A stretch of DNA of 64,000 nucleotides from Rhodospirillales bacterium (lineage in GTDB: Bacteria; Pseudomonadota; Alphaproteobacteria; Rhodospirillales; JASLLZ01): contig JASLLZ010000001.1 of the NCBI GenBank assembly GCA_030746775.1, positions 40,175 to 104,174 on the forward strand, written 5' to 3'. The notes beneath the pieces are model-generated. The model was given only the letters and a program-made list of their open reading frames with translations. It was not told the DNA's origin and ran no database searches. This document shows, piece by piece, positions 1-10,490 of the stretch (position 1 is its first letter; each line of letters opens with the position of its first letter). The translations under genes and the position numbers were made by a program.

Positions 1-124
1 CTGGGAAGAACGGTCCTTCGCGGCCATCAACACGAGATGGAACTGTTCAGCCTTTAGGCCAAACAATGACCCGGGGCACGACGGGGCCTGAAGACCGCTA
101 ACCCGGGTCGGGCTGGAAAGCGTT

Positions 125-652
125 CTAATTCAGCTTTTTCGGCAGTTCCTTGATGGCCTCGGCGACCAGGGCGTGGGCCTTCTTGTCGGTTACCGTCTCG
201 GCCAGCACCCGGCGCGTCGCGTCGACGGCGATATCGACGGCCAGGCCGCGCACCGCCTCGAGGCTTCGCGCCTCGGCCTGGGCAATTCGTTCCAAAGCCG
301 TCCTTTCGCGCCGCTTCAACGAAGCTTCCACGGCTTCCTCGGCCCGCGATGCCTGGCGCGCCGCCTCGTCGCGGGCCTGGTCCAGGATGTCGCCGGTTTC
401 CTTCATCGCGTCGCGTTGCTTGCGCTGATAAGTGGCCAGCAGCCCCTGGGCCTCCTCGCGCAGCCGTGCCGCCTCGTCGATCTGGTGCTTGATGGTTTCG
501 GCCCGCGCGTCGAGCGCCGTGACGGCGATGCGAAACAAAGGCTTGAAGGCGAAGGCAACAAGAATGACAAAGGCCACCATGACCCAGAATTCCGCCGTCG
601 CGTAAAAGGGCTCGCCATGGGCCGCCGCCGTTTCCGCCGCCCAGGCGCTCAT
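125..652 (-). CDS. atpF: F0F1 ATP synthase subunit b
   Basis: Single N-terminal TM followed by long charged helix, in an atpI-B-E-F'-F order. Confidence 0.9.
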   Translation of the reverse strand: MSAWAAETAAAHGEPFYATAEFWVMVAFVILVAFAFKPLFRIAVTALDARAETIKHQIDEAARLREEAQGLLATYQRKQRDAMKETGDILDQARDEAARQASRAEEAVEASLKRRERTALERIAQAEARSLEAVRGLAVDIAVDATRRVLAETVTDKKAHALVAEAIKELPKKLN

Positions 653-1212
653 CGGGCGTGCTCCTTCAAGGCCGCGTCGACGGCGGCCTCCAGGGTCTTG
701 CCGTCGAGCTTCCCGCCCGACAGCTTCTTCGCCGCCTCGCCGGCGACCTCGACGACGACTTGACGAATGTTGGCCACCGCTTGTTCCCGGGCCTCGTTGA
801 TGCGCGCCTCGCCGTCCTTGATTTCACCTTCCAGGCGTTCCGTCAGCCGGGCCAGGCGTTCGGCGCTATCGGCCGCCATCCGCTCCGCCGCTTTATGGAC
901 GATGGCCTGGGCCTCGTCACGCGCTTCGGCGAGGGCGCTTTCGTAGGCCTGGGCCACGCTTTCCGCTTCCGCCTTCAAGGCTTCCGCCTTTTCCAGGTTG
1001 TCGTTGACCCGGTCCTGGCGTTCCTCCAGCACTTCGCTGATGCGCGGCAGGGCGACCCGGGCCATCAGCAGGTAAAGAAGGCCAAAGGATATCGCCAGCC
1101 AGATAACCTGCGGCGCGTACTGGGACGTGTCCAGTTGCGGCAGCCCGGCGGCAAGAGCCGGACCGGCGCCGACGGCGAAGGCCCCCAGAACGGACAGGAA
1201 GCGAATCGGCAT
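649..1212 (-). CDS. atpF': F0F1 ATP synthase subunit b'
   Basis: Second b-type subunit (LPQLDTSQYAPQVIWLAISFGLLYLLMARVALPRI) upstream of atpF, overlapping it by 4 bp. Confidence 0.9.
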   Translation of the reverse strand: MPIRFLSVLGAFAVGAGPALAAGLPQLDTSQYAPQVIWLAISFGLLYLLMARVALPRISEVLEERQDRVNDNLEKAEALKAEAESVAQAYESALAEARDEAQAIVHKAAERMAADSAERLARLTERLEGEIKDGEARINEAREQAVANIRQVVVEVAGEAAKKLSGGKLDGKTLEAAVDAALKEHAR

Positions 1213-1220
1213 GGCGGGTT

Positions 1221-1445
1221 TTAAGTGAACAGGATCAGGAACGCGATCAGCAACGCATAGAGCGCCACCGCCTCGACCAGGGCGAATCCCAGCATGGCCA
1301 AGCCGAAGACCTGTCCGCGGGCCGCCGGATTGCGGGCGATGGAGCCGATCAGGGACGAGAAGATATTGCCGATGCCGGCGCCAACGCCGCCCAGGCCGAT
1401 TACAGCCAAGCCGGCGCCCACCATTTTTGCCGCGTCTAGTTCCAT
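1221..1445 (-). CDS. atpE: F0F1 ATP synthase subunit c
   Basis: 74 aa, two TM helices, [13 protein letters not shown] and [11 protein letters not shown] motifs. Confidence 0.95.
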   Translation of the reverse strand: MELDAAKMVGAGLAVIGLGGVGAGIGNIFSSLIGSIARNPAARGQVFGLAMLGFALVEAVALYALLIAFLILFT

Positions 1446-1616
1446 GGTCCTATGTCCTCGATTGGGTTTGGGTTATCGAATTCAATGTCGTTAAGAGCAT
1501 AGCGAGATTGTCCGGCACCGGCCCGCTCCGCCATCCCGCTACCCATAGGGGACAATGGCATCCGGTGGCCGGGAGGGAGAGCGGGCTGACGTCGTAACGT
1601 ATCATCATAAAACGCC

Positions 1617-2342
1617 CTAATGCAGGTGAATGGCGTCGTTGAGGTAAAGGCAGGTCAGAATGGTAAAGACGTAGGCCTGGAGAAAGGCGACCAGAAACTC
1701 GAAGCCGGTCAGCGCCACGTCGACCGCCAGCGGCGCCCAGCCGCCAAGGATGCCCAGCGGTACCACGAAGCCGGCGAATACCTTCATCATGGTATGTCCG
1801 GCCATCATGTTGGCGAAAAGCCGGATCGAAAGGCTCACCGGCCGCGACAGATACGAGACGATCTCGATCGGAATCAGAATCGGGGCCATGACGACGGGGA
1901 CACCGGCGGGCATGAAAAAACTGAGAAAATGAAGCTTGTGGCGGACGATGCCGATGACCGTCACGCCCAGGAAGACCGTGATAGCCATGGCGAAGGTAAC
2001 GATGATGTGGCTGGTGAAGGTAAAGCTGTAGGGCAAAAGCCCGATCAAATTGGCGAACAGAATGAACATGAACAACGAGAAGACGAAGGGAAAATACTTG
2101 CGCCCCTCGCTACCCACGTTGTCACGCACCATGCCGGCGATGAATTCGTAGCTGAGTTCCGCCATCGACTGCCAGCGCGTCGGCACCAGGGCGCGGCCCC
2201 GCATGCTGAGCATCAGGAACGTCGACACGCCGGCGACGGCGAACACCATGAACATGGCGGCATTGGTGAACGAGGCATCGACGCCGCCCAGGTGAATCGG
2301 GATTAACGTCTTGACTTCGAATTGCTGAAGTGGATTGGCCAC
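1617..2342 (-). CDS. atpB: F0F1 ATP synthase subunit a
   Basis: Typical subunit a sequence (LSIRLFANMMAGHTMMKV, FLVAFLQAYVFTILTCLYLNDAIHLH). Confidence 0.95.
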   Translation of the reverse strand: MANPLQQFEVKTLIPIHLGGVDASFTNAAMFMVFAVAGVSTFLMLSMRGRALVPTRWQSMAELSYEFIAGMVRDNVGSEGRKYFPFVFSLFMFILFANLIGLLPYSFTFTSHIIVTFAMAITVFLGVTVIGIVRHKLHFLSFFMPAGVPVVMAPILIPIEIVSYLSRPVSLSIRLFANMMAGHTMMKVFAGFVVPLGILGGWAPLAVDVALTGFEFLVAFLQAYVFTILTCLYLNDAIHLH

Positions 2343-2369
2343 TTGGTCTCCCGCCCGCTACGCCTTTGT

Positions 2370-2744
2370 TTACTCTGTCCGCCCGATGGTCTCGTCATCG
2401 TCACTGGTTTTTTTCGCCGGCGGCCTCGCATAACCAGCGCCAAGACCGATTCCGCTGGCGGCGCGGTAGACGTTCAAAATTCCGGCCGCCGCGCCAAGGA
2501 AGAAGAACACGACCAGAAACAACGGCCCCGTTTCCAGCCAATGGTCAAGCAACAATCCGATTCCTACCCCGACAATGAGGGCCGCGATCAGCTCGGTACC
2601 GATGCGCATGGCCATTCCGAAGCCGCTCATCGAACCGCCGGGGCCGGCTGCTTCTTTCCCGGTGGCTGACCTCCGTTCGGCCTGGGCCTTGCGCAGCCGG
2701 GCATCAAGATCGCCGAGCCGCTTCCGAGGCTTGCCTTCGCTCAT
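2370..2744 (-). CDS. atpI: AtpZ/AtpI family protein
   Basis: Small two-TM protein (ELIAALIVGVGIGLLLDHWLETGPLFLVVFFFLGAAAGILNVYR) at the head of the F0 operon. Confidence 0.85.
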   Translation of the reverse strand: MSEGKPRKRLGDLDARLRKAQAERRSATGKEAAGPGGSMSGFGMAMRIGTELIAALIVGVGIGLLLDHWLETGPLFLVVFFFLGAAAGILNVYRAASGIGLGAGYARPPAKKTSDDDETIGRTE

Positions 2745-2892
2745 AAGGGATATGTGCCGATAACCCTCCCAATCGGCCGAAATCGTGCCAATTCGCGTCG
2801 CACCTTACTGACCGGGTTTTGGCCTGTCAACCCCAAACCCCCCACCATAACCATTTGAAATTATTGATAAAAGTTTACCTTTTCCGAGGTCT

Positions 2893-5800
2893 TCAGGCGG
2901 TAGCCCTTAGCTCTTCCGCCTCGCCCAAGTCTACCGACACCAGCTGCGAGACACCGCGCTCCGACATGGTCACGCCGAACAGCCGGTCCATGCGCGCCAT
3001 GGTCATCCGGTGGTGGGTGATGATCAAGAAGCGCGTCTGACTGGAGTGGGCGATTTCCTCGACCAGATTGCAAAAGCGATCGACGTTGGCGTCGTCGAGT
3101 GGCGCGTCGACCTCGTCCATGACGCAGATCGGGGCTGGGTTGGTAAGGAAGACGGCGAACAGCAGCGCCAGTGCGGTCAACGCCTGCTCGCCGCCCGATA
3201 ACAGGGAAAGGACCTGCAGGCGCTTGCCCGGCGGGCTGGCCATGATCTCCAGGCCGGCTTCCAGCGGGTCATCGGACTCGGTGAGCTGAAGATGGGCCCG
3301 CCCGCCGCCGAAGAGTCGCACGAACAAGTCGCGGAAATGTTGGTCGACCTGTTGGAACGAGGCGAGAAGCCGCTCGCGTCCTTCGCGGTTAAGCTCGGCG
3401 ATGCCTTGGCGCAGTTTTTCGATGGCCTTGATCAAGTCGGCGCGCTCGCTCTCCAGGGACTCTATTTGTTGGCCCAACTCGGTCGCCTCGGCCTCGGCGC
3501 GTAGGTTGACCGGACCCATGGTGTCGCGCTCGCGCACCAGGCGTTCGACGCGCCTTTCCACGGCGTCGAGTTGCGGCGCCTCGGCGTCGTCGGCCAAACC
3601 GGCAATCTGGCGCAGGTCGTCGGGTCGGCAACCGAGACGCTCGGAGACCCGCTCCCTGAGCGCGCGGCAGGCCTGATCGGCCTGCTCGGCGGCGCCTTCG
3701 GCGCGCACCCTTGCCTCGCGCCCTTGGGCCAGATCGGCCTCGGCGGCGCGCAATTCCCTGTCGGCCTCGGCGAGCCGGTTCTCGGCCTCGGCCAGACTGT
3801 CGGCGGTGCCATTGCGCTCGCCTTCCGCCGTCTCGATGGTGCTCAGAAGCTGGCGCCGCTGAGCCGCGATTTCATCGGGCCGAGCCGCCAGATTCTCCAG
3901 TTCTCCGGCGATGACGCCGCGCCGCTCGTGCAATTGTTCGATGCGCGCCTGGGCGCCGTCCCGGCGCTGCCGCCAGTTTGCCAGTTCCTCGTTGATTTCG
4001 GCGGCGCGGCGGCGCCGGTTTTCAGCCTCGCGAAGCACCGCGTTAAGGGCGTCTTGGTGTTCGGACTGGTGGCTTCGGCTGGCGACGAAGGCGGTGCGCA
4101 AGTCCGCTACCCGTTGGCGCCCAGCGGACGGATCGCCCACGGCGGCAAGGTCCTTGGCGGCCTCCGTCCCCCGGCTTTCGGTTTCGGCCAGGTCGGCGGC
4201 GATGGTTTCGGCCGTATCGGCCAGTCCGGCCAGGCGCGAGGCGTGCCGCGCCACCCGCTCCTTCAAGTCGGCCTGGGTGTCGCGTGCCTCTACGTAGGCG
4301 GCATCGGCTTCGCGGACCGCCTCGCGCGCCGCCGCCTCGGCCGCCGCCGCGGTCTCACCGGCTTGGCGCGCCTTGTCGGCGGCACCTTCGGCGTCGGCCA
4401 GGGTCTTCGCCGCCTCGGCGATGCGTTTGCGGACCGTGGCGAGGCGATTGCGCTGCTCGAGGCGGGCGGCGGCGGCGGTCGCCGCTCCGGCGCTGACCGT
4501 ATAGCCGTCCCAGCGCCACAGCGCCCCGTCGCGGCTGACCAGTCTTTGTCCCTGGGCCAGACGAACGGCGAGACGCCGGCCCGCCGCGTCGTCGGCGACG
4601 ACGCCGATCTGCCCCAAGCGTCGGTCCAAAGCCGGCGGCGCCAGGACGAAGCGGTTCAGGGGCTCTGTTCCGTCGGGCAGGGCAGGGATGGTGTCGAGCG
4701 GCGCCAGGGCGTGCCAATGCACCGGCGCCGCTTCGTCGGTCGGCGCCGAGAGATCTTCGCCCAGGGCGGCGCCGAGGGCGGACTCGTAACCGGCCTCGAC
4801 GGCCACGGCGTCGATGACCGGCGGCCACAGTTCCGACCCTTCGGACTCCAGGATGTCGGCCAAGGCCTGCTCCTCGGCTTCGAGGCGCGCCAAGGCGGTC
4901 CCCGCCGTGTGGCTCTTGCCCAAGGTGCGTGTCGTCGCCGCCTCGGCTTCGGCGCGCGCCGCTTCGGTCCGGTCGGCCTCGGCGCGCGCCGCGTCGAGGC
5001 CGTGGCGGGCGGTATCCAGTGCCGCCGCCGCCGCATCCAAGGCGGCGCCGTCGACCGACTGGTCCTTCAATTGGTCCCTTTGGCCGGTCACGTCGGCGGC
5101 GCGGGCATCGAGCCGCTGGCGGCGTTCTTCAACCTCAGCCATGCGGCGTGTGAGGTCGGCGTGGCGTGCTTCGTCGGCGGCCACCCGCTCGGTAAGTTCG
5201 GTGAGCCGCGTCTCGGTTTCCTCGCTTTCCCTGGTGGCCGCCGTCAAGCGTTCCTCGGCCTCGCCGCGCAATTCGTCTTCGCCGACGCGGGCCGCGTCGA
5301 TCTCGCCCAGTTCGGCTTCCAGGCGCCGAACGGCGGTCGTGGCATCGGCGGCCAGGGCCTTCTCGCGTTCGGTGTCGGCGACGACATGGTCGAGGCGGGT
5401 TCGGCACTCGCGCTCCGCCTCCGCCGCGCGTTGTTCTTCGCTATCCAGATTCTCGCGCGCCAGGACAAGACGTTGCAGTCCCGCCGCCGCCTTGGCCTCG
5501 GCCTGACGCAACTCGGGAAGCCCGGCCGCCGCCTCCGCCTGGTGTACCGCCCGGGCGCCGGCCCGCTTGGTGTGCTCGGTCACCTTGCCCTCCGCCACGG
5601 CAAGGGCGGTGCGGTTGGTCTCAAGGACGTCAAGCGCGGCGCGCCAACGGACCAGAAACAACGCCGCCTCGGCGCGCCGAATGTGATCGCTGATGTTGCG
5701 ATAGCGGTTCGCCTGACGAGCCTGTTTCTTGAGGCTTTGAAGCTGCGCCGCAAGGGTGATCAGGATATCGTCGAGGCGCTCGAGGTTGGTTTCGGCGCCG

Positions 5801-6357
5801 CGCAGGCGCAATTCGGCTTCGTGGCGGCGTGAATGCAGGCCGGTGATGCCGGCCGCTTCCTCGAGGAGGGCGCGGCGATTGACCGGCTTGGCGGCGATGA
5901 CGGCGCTGACGCGGCCTTGACTGACCAGCGCCGTCGACCGTGCCCCGGTGGCCGAGTCGGCGAACAAGAGTTGGACGTCGCGGGCCCGCACCTCCTTGCC
6001 GTTGACGCGGTAAGTGGACCCGCTGCCACGCTCGATTCGGCGACCGACCTCAAGGTCCTCGAACTCGTTGAACTGGGCCGGAGCGGCGCGTTCGGAGTTG
6101 TCGAGGTCGAGCAGGACCTCGGCGATGTTGCGCGGCGGCCGGTCGGAGGTGCCGCCGAAGATGACGTCGTCCATCTCGCCGCCGCGTATCTGCTTGGCCG
6201 ACGTCTCGCCCATCACCCAGCGCAGTCCCTCGACCAGGTTCGACTTGCCGCAGCCGTTGGGGCCGACGATACCGGTCAGACCGGGCTCGATGGAAAGTTC
6301 CGTCGCCTCGACGAAGGACTTGAAGCCGGTAAGCCGCAGCTTGTTGAATTGTATCAA
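2893..6357 (-). CDS. smc: Chromosome segregation protein SMC
   Basis: 1154 aa; Walker A GPNGCGKSNL, long coiled coils, LLSGGEQALTALALLFAVF signature, PICVMDEVDAPLDDANV Walker B. Confidence 0.95.
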   Translation of the reverse strand: MIQFNKLRLTGFKSFVEATELSIEPGLTGIVGPNGCGKSNLVEGLRWVMGETSAKQIRGGEMDDVIFGGTSDRPPRNIAEVLLDLDNSERAAPAQFNEFEDLEVGRRIERGSGSTYRVNGKEVRARDVQLLFADSATGARSTALVSQGRVSAVIAAKPVNRRALLEEAAGITGLHSRRHEAELRLRGAETNLERLDDILITLAAQLQSLKKQARQANRYRNISDHIRRAEAALFLVRWRAALDVLETNRTALAVAEGKVTEHTKRAGARAVHQAEAAAGLPELRQAEAKAAAGLQRLVLARENLDSEEQRAAEAERECRTRLDHVVADTEREKALAADATTAVRRLEAELGEIDAARVGEDELRGEAEERLTAATRESEETETRLTELTERVAADEARHADLTRRMAEVEERRQRLDARAADVTGQRDQLKDQSVDGAALDAAAAALDTARHGLDAARAEADRTEAARAEAEAATTRTLGKSHTAGTALARLEAEEQALADILESEGSELWPPVIDAVAVEAGYESALGAALGEDLSAPTDEAAPVHWHALAPLDTIPALPDGTEPLNRFVLAPPALDRRLGQIGVVADDAAGRRLAVRLAQGQRLVSRDGALWRWDGYTVSAGAATAAAARLEQRNRLATVRKRIAEAAKTLADAEGAADKARQAGETAAAAEAAAREAVREADAAYVEARDTQADLKERVARHASRLAGLADTAETIAADLAETESRGTEAAKDLAAVGDPSAGRQRVADLRTAFVASRSHQSEHQDALNAVLREAENRRRRAAEINEELANWRQRRDGAQARIEQLHERRGVIAGELENLAARPDEIAAQRRQLLSTIETAEGERNGTADSLAEAENRLAEADRELRAAEADLAQGREARVRAEGAAEQADQACRALRERVSERLGCRPDDLRQIAGLADDAEAPQLDAVERRVERLVRERDTMGPVNLRAEAEATELGQQIESLESERADLIKAIEKLRQGIAELNREGRERLLASFQQVDQHFRDLFVRLFGGGRAHLQLTESDDPLEAGLEIMASPPGKRLQVLSLLSGGEQALTALALLFAVFLTNPAPICVMDEVDAPLDDANVDRFCNLVEEIAHSSQTRFLIITHHRMTMARMDRLFGVTMSERGVSQLVSVDLGEAEELRATA

Positions 6358-6372
6358 CGCCTTGACCCGTCC

Positions 6373-7095
6373 CTACTTTTTGCTCTTGAGGGCCTCTTCG
6401 ATGACTGTTTGGAAGTCCTCGAAGGGAAGCGGGCCGGTGACCTTCACGCCGTCGATCAGGAAGGTTGGCGTCGATTCGATACCGAAGCGCGTCTGGGCCT
6501 CGCCGACGCGCTCCTGAATGCCCTTCAAAAGGGCCTCGTTATTAAGGCAGGCATCGAACTCGGCCTTGCCGATGCCGCCAAAGCGGGCGACGCGCTCAAG
6601 CTCCTTGCGTGGATCCTTGCTGGTCGCCCAGGACTGCTGACCGCGGAACAGAATTTCGAGAAAACCGAAATACCGTTCCGGCTTTCCGCAGCGGGCCAGC
6701 ATGGCCGCCGCCAGGGCCAGGGCCACCGGCCGGGTCAGGAAGTCGTTGTAAATCAGCTTCACCTTGCCGGTGTCGATATAGGCCTTCTTGATTTTGGGCA
6801 GGGCTTCGCGGTGGAAGGTGGCGCAATGGGGGCAGGTCAGGGACGAGAATTCTTCCATGGTGACCGGGGCGTCGGCGCTGCCCATCACCCGTCTGGCCAG
6901 CATGGCGCCGAGCGGACCTTGCTCTTCGGCCGGCGTTCGCCGCGCCACCTGAGGTTCCTTGGCCGCCTCGACCCCTGGGGCCGGTTGCTCGGTGGCCACG
7001 AGTGGAGAGCGGTCTTCGCCCGGCCATTCCTTGGCCCCGAACCAAAGCGCACCGACAACCACGATGGCCCCTATGATATACGACATATTACGCAA
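6373..7095 (-). CDS. DsbA family / thioredoxin-like protein with N-terminal TM anchor
   Basis: CPHC active site (SSLTCPHCATFHREALP), cis-Pro region ESTPTFLIDG. Confidence 0.85.
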   Translation of the reverse strand: MRNMSYIIGAIVVVGALWFGAKEWPGEDRSPLVATEQPAPGVEAAKEPQVARRTPAEEQGPLGAMLARRVMGSADAPVTMEEFSSLTCPHCATFHREALPKIKKAYIDTGKVKLIYNDFLTRPVALALAAAMLARCGKPERYFGFLEILFRGQQSWATSKDPRKELERVARFGGIGKAEFDACLNNEALLKGIQERVGEAQTRFGIESTPTFLIDGVKVTGPLPFEDFQTVIEEALKSKK

Positions 7096-7222
7096 GCTAG
7101 ACCCTCATACTACTAGATGTTGATTACTATAATTTCGCCTGGGCGAGTCCACAAGCACCGATCGCGGCGGCCGGTGATAAAAATACGGCCCGCGGGCGGC
7201 CCGGGCGGCCCCGGCGGCGGAG

Positions 7223-7726
7223 TTATACGTCATTTTTTTTTGGCTGTCCCTTGTCGCTCGCCGCCACGACCCGTCCCAGGGCGTCGAGGGCGGCGCGCAG
7301 GTCTTCGTCCTCGATGGCGGCCAGGCGATCGGCGAGGTCCTTTTTCTCGCTCCGGTCAAGGGCGCGCGGCGCCGGCCTTGGCGGGGCCTTGGCGGGCGGC
7401 AGGGGGCCGTGGACGATCCTTAGGCGCTCGACCGAGCGATAGCCGAAATAGCCGTTGATGCGGTCCAGGAGTTGCGGTTCCAGGTGCTGTAATTCGGCCG
7501 CCAGGGCACCGCTGTCGACGCGCAGGTGGAGGATGCCGCGATCACGTCCGCCGCCTTGATAGGCGATCCTCTCGGGCACCGTGTGGGCCGCCAGGTGGCG
7601 GCCGACGATGGCCGGCCATTCGGTGATCACGGCACCGCCGGCGAAGCCGCGCTTGCCGAAGATCGGCCGCGTTACCTTGTTCAGCGCTCCCGCCAGGGCG
7701 CGCGGGCCGCCGCCTCTTTTCGCCAT
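7223..7726 (-). CDS. DUF721 (DciA-like) protein
   Basis: DUF721-like: WPAIVGRHLAAHTVPERIAY ... GILHLRVDSGALAAELQHLEPQLLDRIN; next to mutY as in many alphaproteobacteria. Confidence 0.75.
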   Translation of the reverse strand: MAKRGGGPRALAGALNKVTRPIFGKRGFAGGAVITEWPAIVGRHLAAHTVPERIAYQGGGRDRGILHLRVDSGALAAELQHLEPQLLDRINGYFGYRSVERLRIVHGPLPPAKAPPRPAPRALDRSEKKDLADRLAAIEDEDLRAALDALGRVVAASDKGQPKKNDV

Positions 7727-7815
7727 CGGCGTCTCCGTTAGGATTGTCGGACCGAGGGGCCGGGGTATGGTACGGTCGGGGGTAGGCCGACACAACAACC
7801 AACACCGCGATTGCC

Positions 7816-8859
7816 ATGGCCGCCGATCTCAGCCGCCGCCTTCTCGCCTGGTACGACGGCCACGCCCGCGCCCTGCCATGGCGGACGGTGGGCGGCGGCC
7901 GCCCCGATCCCTATCGGGTGTGGGTGTCCGAGGTGATGCTGCAACAGACCACGGTGGCGACGGTGGTGCCCTATTTCAACCGGTTCATCGAACGGTGGCC
8001 GGACGTCGGCGCGCTTGCCCGGGCATCGCTCGACGATGTCCTCCATGCCTGGCAGGGCCTTGGATATTACGCCCGCGCCCGCAATCTGCACGCCTGCGCC
8101 CGGGTCGTGGCGCAGGAGAAGGGCGGGCGCTTTCCCGACAGCGAAGAGGGTCTTGGCGCCTTGCCCGGCATCGGCACCTATACGGCCGCCGCCATCGCCG
8201 CCATCGCGTTCTCGAGACGGGTCGCCGCCGTGGACGGCAACGTGGCCCGCGTGCTCGCCCGCCTGTTCGCCGTCGACGACCCTCTGCCCGGCGGCGGGGC
8301 GCGGTTGCGATCCCTGGCCCGCGACCTGGTTCCCGCCCGGCGGCCGGGCGATTTCGCCCAGGCGATGATGGACCTCGGCGCGACCCTGTGCACCCCCAGC
8401 CGTCCCGATTGCGGGCGCTGTCCCTGGTCATCGGCCTGTGTCGCCGGGCGCGCCGGCAAGGCCGAGGCCTATCCCGTCCGCCGGCCCGCCAAGGCCAAGC
8501 CGGTACGCCGCGGCGTCGCCTTTTGGACCTTGCGCGCCGACGGTTGCTTGCTTTTGCGCCGGCGCCCCGAAAACGGGCTGCTGGGCGGCATGATGGAGGT
8601 GCCATCCACGGATTGGCGGGCCGGCGAATGGACCTTCGCCGAAGCGCGCCGCCAGGCGCCGGCGACGGCGCGCTGGCGCCGCGTACCGGGCGTGGTGCGC
8701 CACACGTTTACCCATTTTCATCTTGAGTTGTCGGTGCTTGTCGGGCGCCCCAAGGCGGCTGCGACGGCCGGCGTCTGGTGTCGGCCGTCGCGCCTCGGCG
8801 ACTACGCGCTTCCCACCGTGATGAAAAAAGTGGCGCGATTGGTCGCTCAATCGTCGTAG
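7816..8859 (+). CDS. mutY: A/G-specific adenine glycosylase
   Basis: [36 protein letters not shown] helix-hairpin-helix, C-x6-C-x2-C-x5-C Fe-S loop ([10 protein letters not shown]). Confidence 0.95.
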   Translation: MAADLSRRLLAWYDGHARALPWRTVGGGRPDPYRVWVSEVMLQQTTVATVVPYFNRFIERWPDVGALARASLDDVLHAWQGLGYYARARNLHACARVVAQEKGGRFPDSEEGLGALPGIGTYTAAAIAAIAFSRRVAAVDGNVARVLARLFAVDDPLPGGGARLRSLARDLVPARRPGDFAQAMMDLGATLCTPSRPDCGRCPWSSACVAGRAGKAEAYPVRRPAKAKPVRRGVAFWTLRADGCLLLRRRPENGLLGGMMEVPSTDWRAGEWTFAEARRQAPATARWRRVPGVVRHTFTHFHLELSVLVGRPKAAATAGVWCRPSRLGDYALPTVMKKVARLVAQSS

Positions 8860-9362
8860 GCGACCAGGGTGTCGAAGGGCACGTCCAACTTGGCCCGCCC
8901 GCCAAGGAAATTGAGCTCGACCATGCAGGCGGCGCCGACGACCTCGGCGCCGACCTTGCGGAACAGATCGATAGAGGCCGCCAAGGTGCCGCCGGTCGCC
9001 AGCAGGTCGTCCAAGATCACTACCCGCTGTCCCGGTTGAACGGCGTCGTCTTGTATCTCGATGGTGTCGGTGCCGTATTCGAGGGCGTATTGGTGAGAAT
9101 TGGTCGGTCCGGGAAGCTTGCCCTTCTTACGCACCATGACGAACCCCAAACCTAACTTGAGCGCCAGGGGCGCGGCGACCAGGAAGCCGCGCGATTCGAT
9201 GCCGGCAAGGACGTCGGGCCGGTGTTGGCTGATCAGCTTGGCCATGCGCCCCATGGCGACCTGCCAGGCATCGGGTTCGGCCAGCAAGGTGGAGATGTCG
9301 TAAAACAGGATGCCGGGATTGGGAAAGTCGGGAATGGCCCGAATATGGTCCTTGATATCCAT
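8847..9362 (-). CDS. apt: Adenine phosphoribosyltransferase
   Basis: [31 protein letters not shown] loop [14 protein letters not shown]; convergent 13-bp overlap with mutY. Confidence 0.95.
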   Translation of the reverse strand: MDIKDHIRAIPDFPNPGILFYDISTLLAEPDAWQVAMGRMAKLISQHRPDVLAGIESRGFLVAAPLALKLGLGFVMVRKKGKLPGPTNSHQYALEYGTDTIEIQDDAVQPGQRVVILDDLLATGGTLAASIDLFRKVGAEVVGAACMVELNFLGGRAKLDVPFDTLVAYDD

Positions 9363-9462
9363 GGATCACCGCAATTGGGAAGGGATGAAAAAACACCGCC
9401 GGTCCATCCTAGCGCGCCGGTTCTCCATCGGCAATTCGTTGCAGGTGCCCCTGGTTGGACAA

Positions 9463-9510
9463 GGAACCATTTGTTTCAATTTTCGCCGCCGTGGTTCATT
9501 TGTTTGCATT
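9463..9510. promoter_or_regulatory. Pair of CATTTGTTT-centred repeats upstream of RpiR gene, candidate operators
   Basis: GGAACCATTTGTTTCAATT (9463-9481) and GGTTCATTTGTTTGCATT (9493-9510). Confidence 0.4.
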
Positions 9511-9569
9511 TGTGGCGCCGCCCGGATTACCATTGGCATTCGTCCTTGGTCACGGGAAGACCGGCTTCG

Positions 9570-10490
9570 ATGGATTTCAACGACCTTTCGCGGCAAATCG
9601 CGGATATGTTCCCGCGCCTCAGTCCCCAGTTGCAACGCGCCGCGCATCACGTCTTGCAGCGTCCCGACGACGTGGCGCTGAAGTCCATGCGCAAGGTTGC
9701 CGCCGATGCCGAGGTTCACCCTTCGACCATGGTGCGCCTGGCGCGCGCCTTCGACTTCGAAAGCTATACCGGGTTTCGCGAACCCTTTCAGCAGCGCCTG
9801 CGCCTGCGCCCCACTACCTATCTGGATCGGGCGCGCGACTTGCAAGAGTGCGGCGCCGGCGAGGAGGCCTCCATTCTTCTGCGCGACGTGGTGACCACCC
9901 ATGGCGCCAATCTGCGCGAGTGTTTCGAAATCAACGGGCCGGACACCTTCCTGGCCTGTGCCGATGCCTTGTCCGAGGCACGGCGTATCTTCGTCGTCGG
10001 CGTCAGGGGGTATTACCCGGTCGCATTCTTCTTCCATTACGTCTACCGGATGTTTCGCCCCAACTCCATACTGATCGACGGGCGCGGGGCCACGTTGATC
10101 GACGACCTGCGCGTTATCGATTCCGACGACGTCATCTTGGCCATCAGCGTCCATCCCTATTCATACGAGTCCGTCAAGGCGGTGGAGTACGCCAAGAAAC
10201 GGGGCGCCACGACGGTGGTCGTCACCGACAGTCTGGTCTCTCCCCTTGTCGAGAGTGGCGACAACGTGCTCATCGCCAACGACAAAAGCCCGTCGTTCTT
10301 CCATTCCGTCGCCCCGGCCATGGCGGTAGTCGAGTCCCTGATCGTCCTGATGGTGGCGCGCGGCGGCGAGGAAACATTGTGCGCCATCGAGGACAGCGAG
10401 CGCCATCTGAGGGAAGTCAAGGCCTATTGGAATCAGAGCGTGAAACCGACAGGCAAATCATTGAGGCCGAGGGGGCCGCGAAGTCCATGA
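9570..10490 (+). CDS. MurR/RpiR family transcriptional regulator (HTH + SIS)
   Basis: N-terminal HTH_6 (LKSMRKVAADAEVHPSTMVRLARAFDFESYTGFREPF) plus SIS domain. Confidence 0.9.
   Translation: MDFNDLSRQIADMFPRLSPQLQRAAHHVLQRPDDVALKSMRKVAADAEVHPSTMVRLARAFDFESYTGFREPFQQRLRLRPTTYLDRARDLQECGAGEEASILLRDVVTTHGANLRECFEINGPDTFLACADALSEARRIFVVGVRGYYPVAFFFHYVYRMFRPNSILIDGRGATLIDDLRVIDSDDVILAISVHPYSYESVKAVEYAKKRGATTVVVTDSLVSPLVESGDNVLIANDKSPSFFHSVAPAMAVVESLIVLMVARGGEETLCAIEDSERHLREVKAYWNQSVKPTGKSLRPRGPRSP

Noticed and set aside
3571-5832. 753-aa plus-strand ORF opposite smc
   Set aside because: Mirror ORF in GC-rich DNA; low-complexity R/G/A-rich translation with no recognisable domain, antisense to a clear SMC gene.
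5833-7116. 427-aa plus-strand ORF over smc and the DsbA-like gene
   Set aside because: Antisense shadow ORF spanning two unrelated confident genes.
7170-7222. GC-rich palindrome (GCCCGCGGGC) downstream of DUF721 as a terminator or novel RNA
   Set aside because: GC-rich palindromes are common here; no T-tract in proper orientation confidently follows, so not called.
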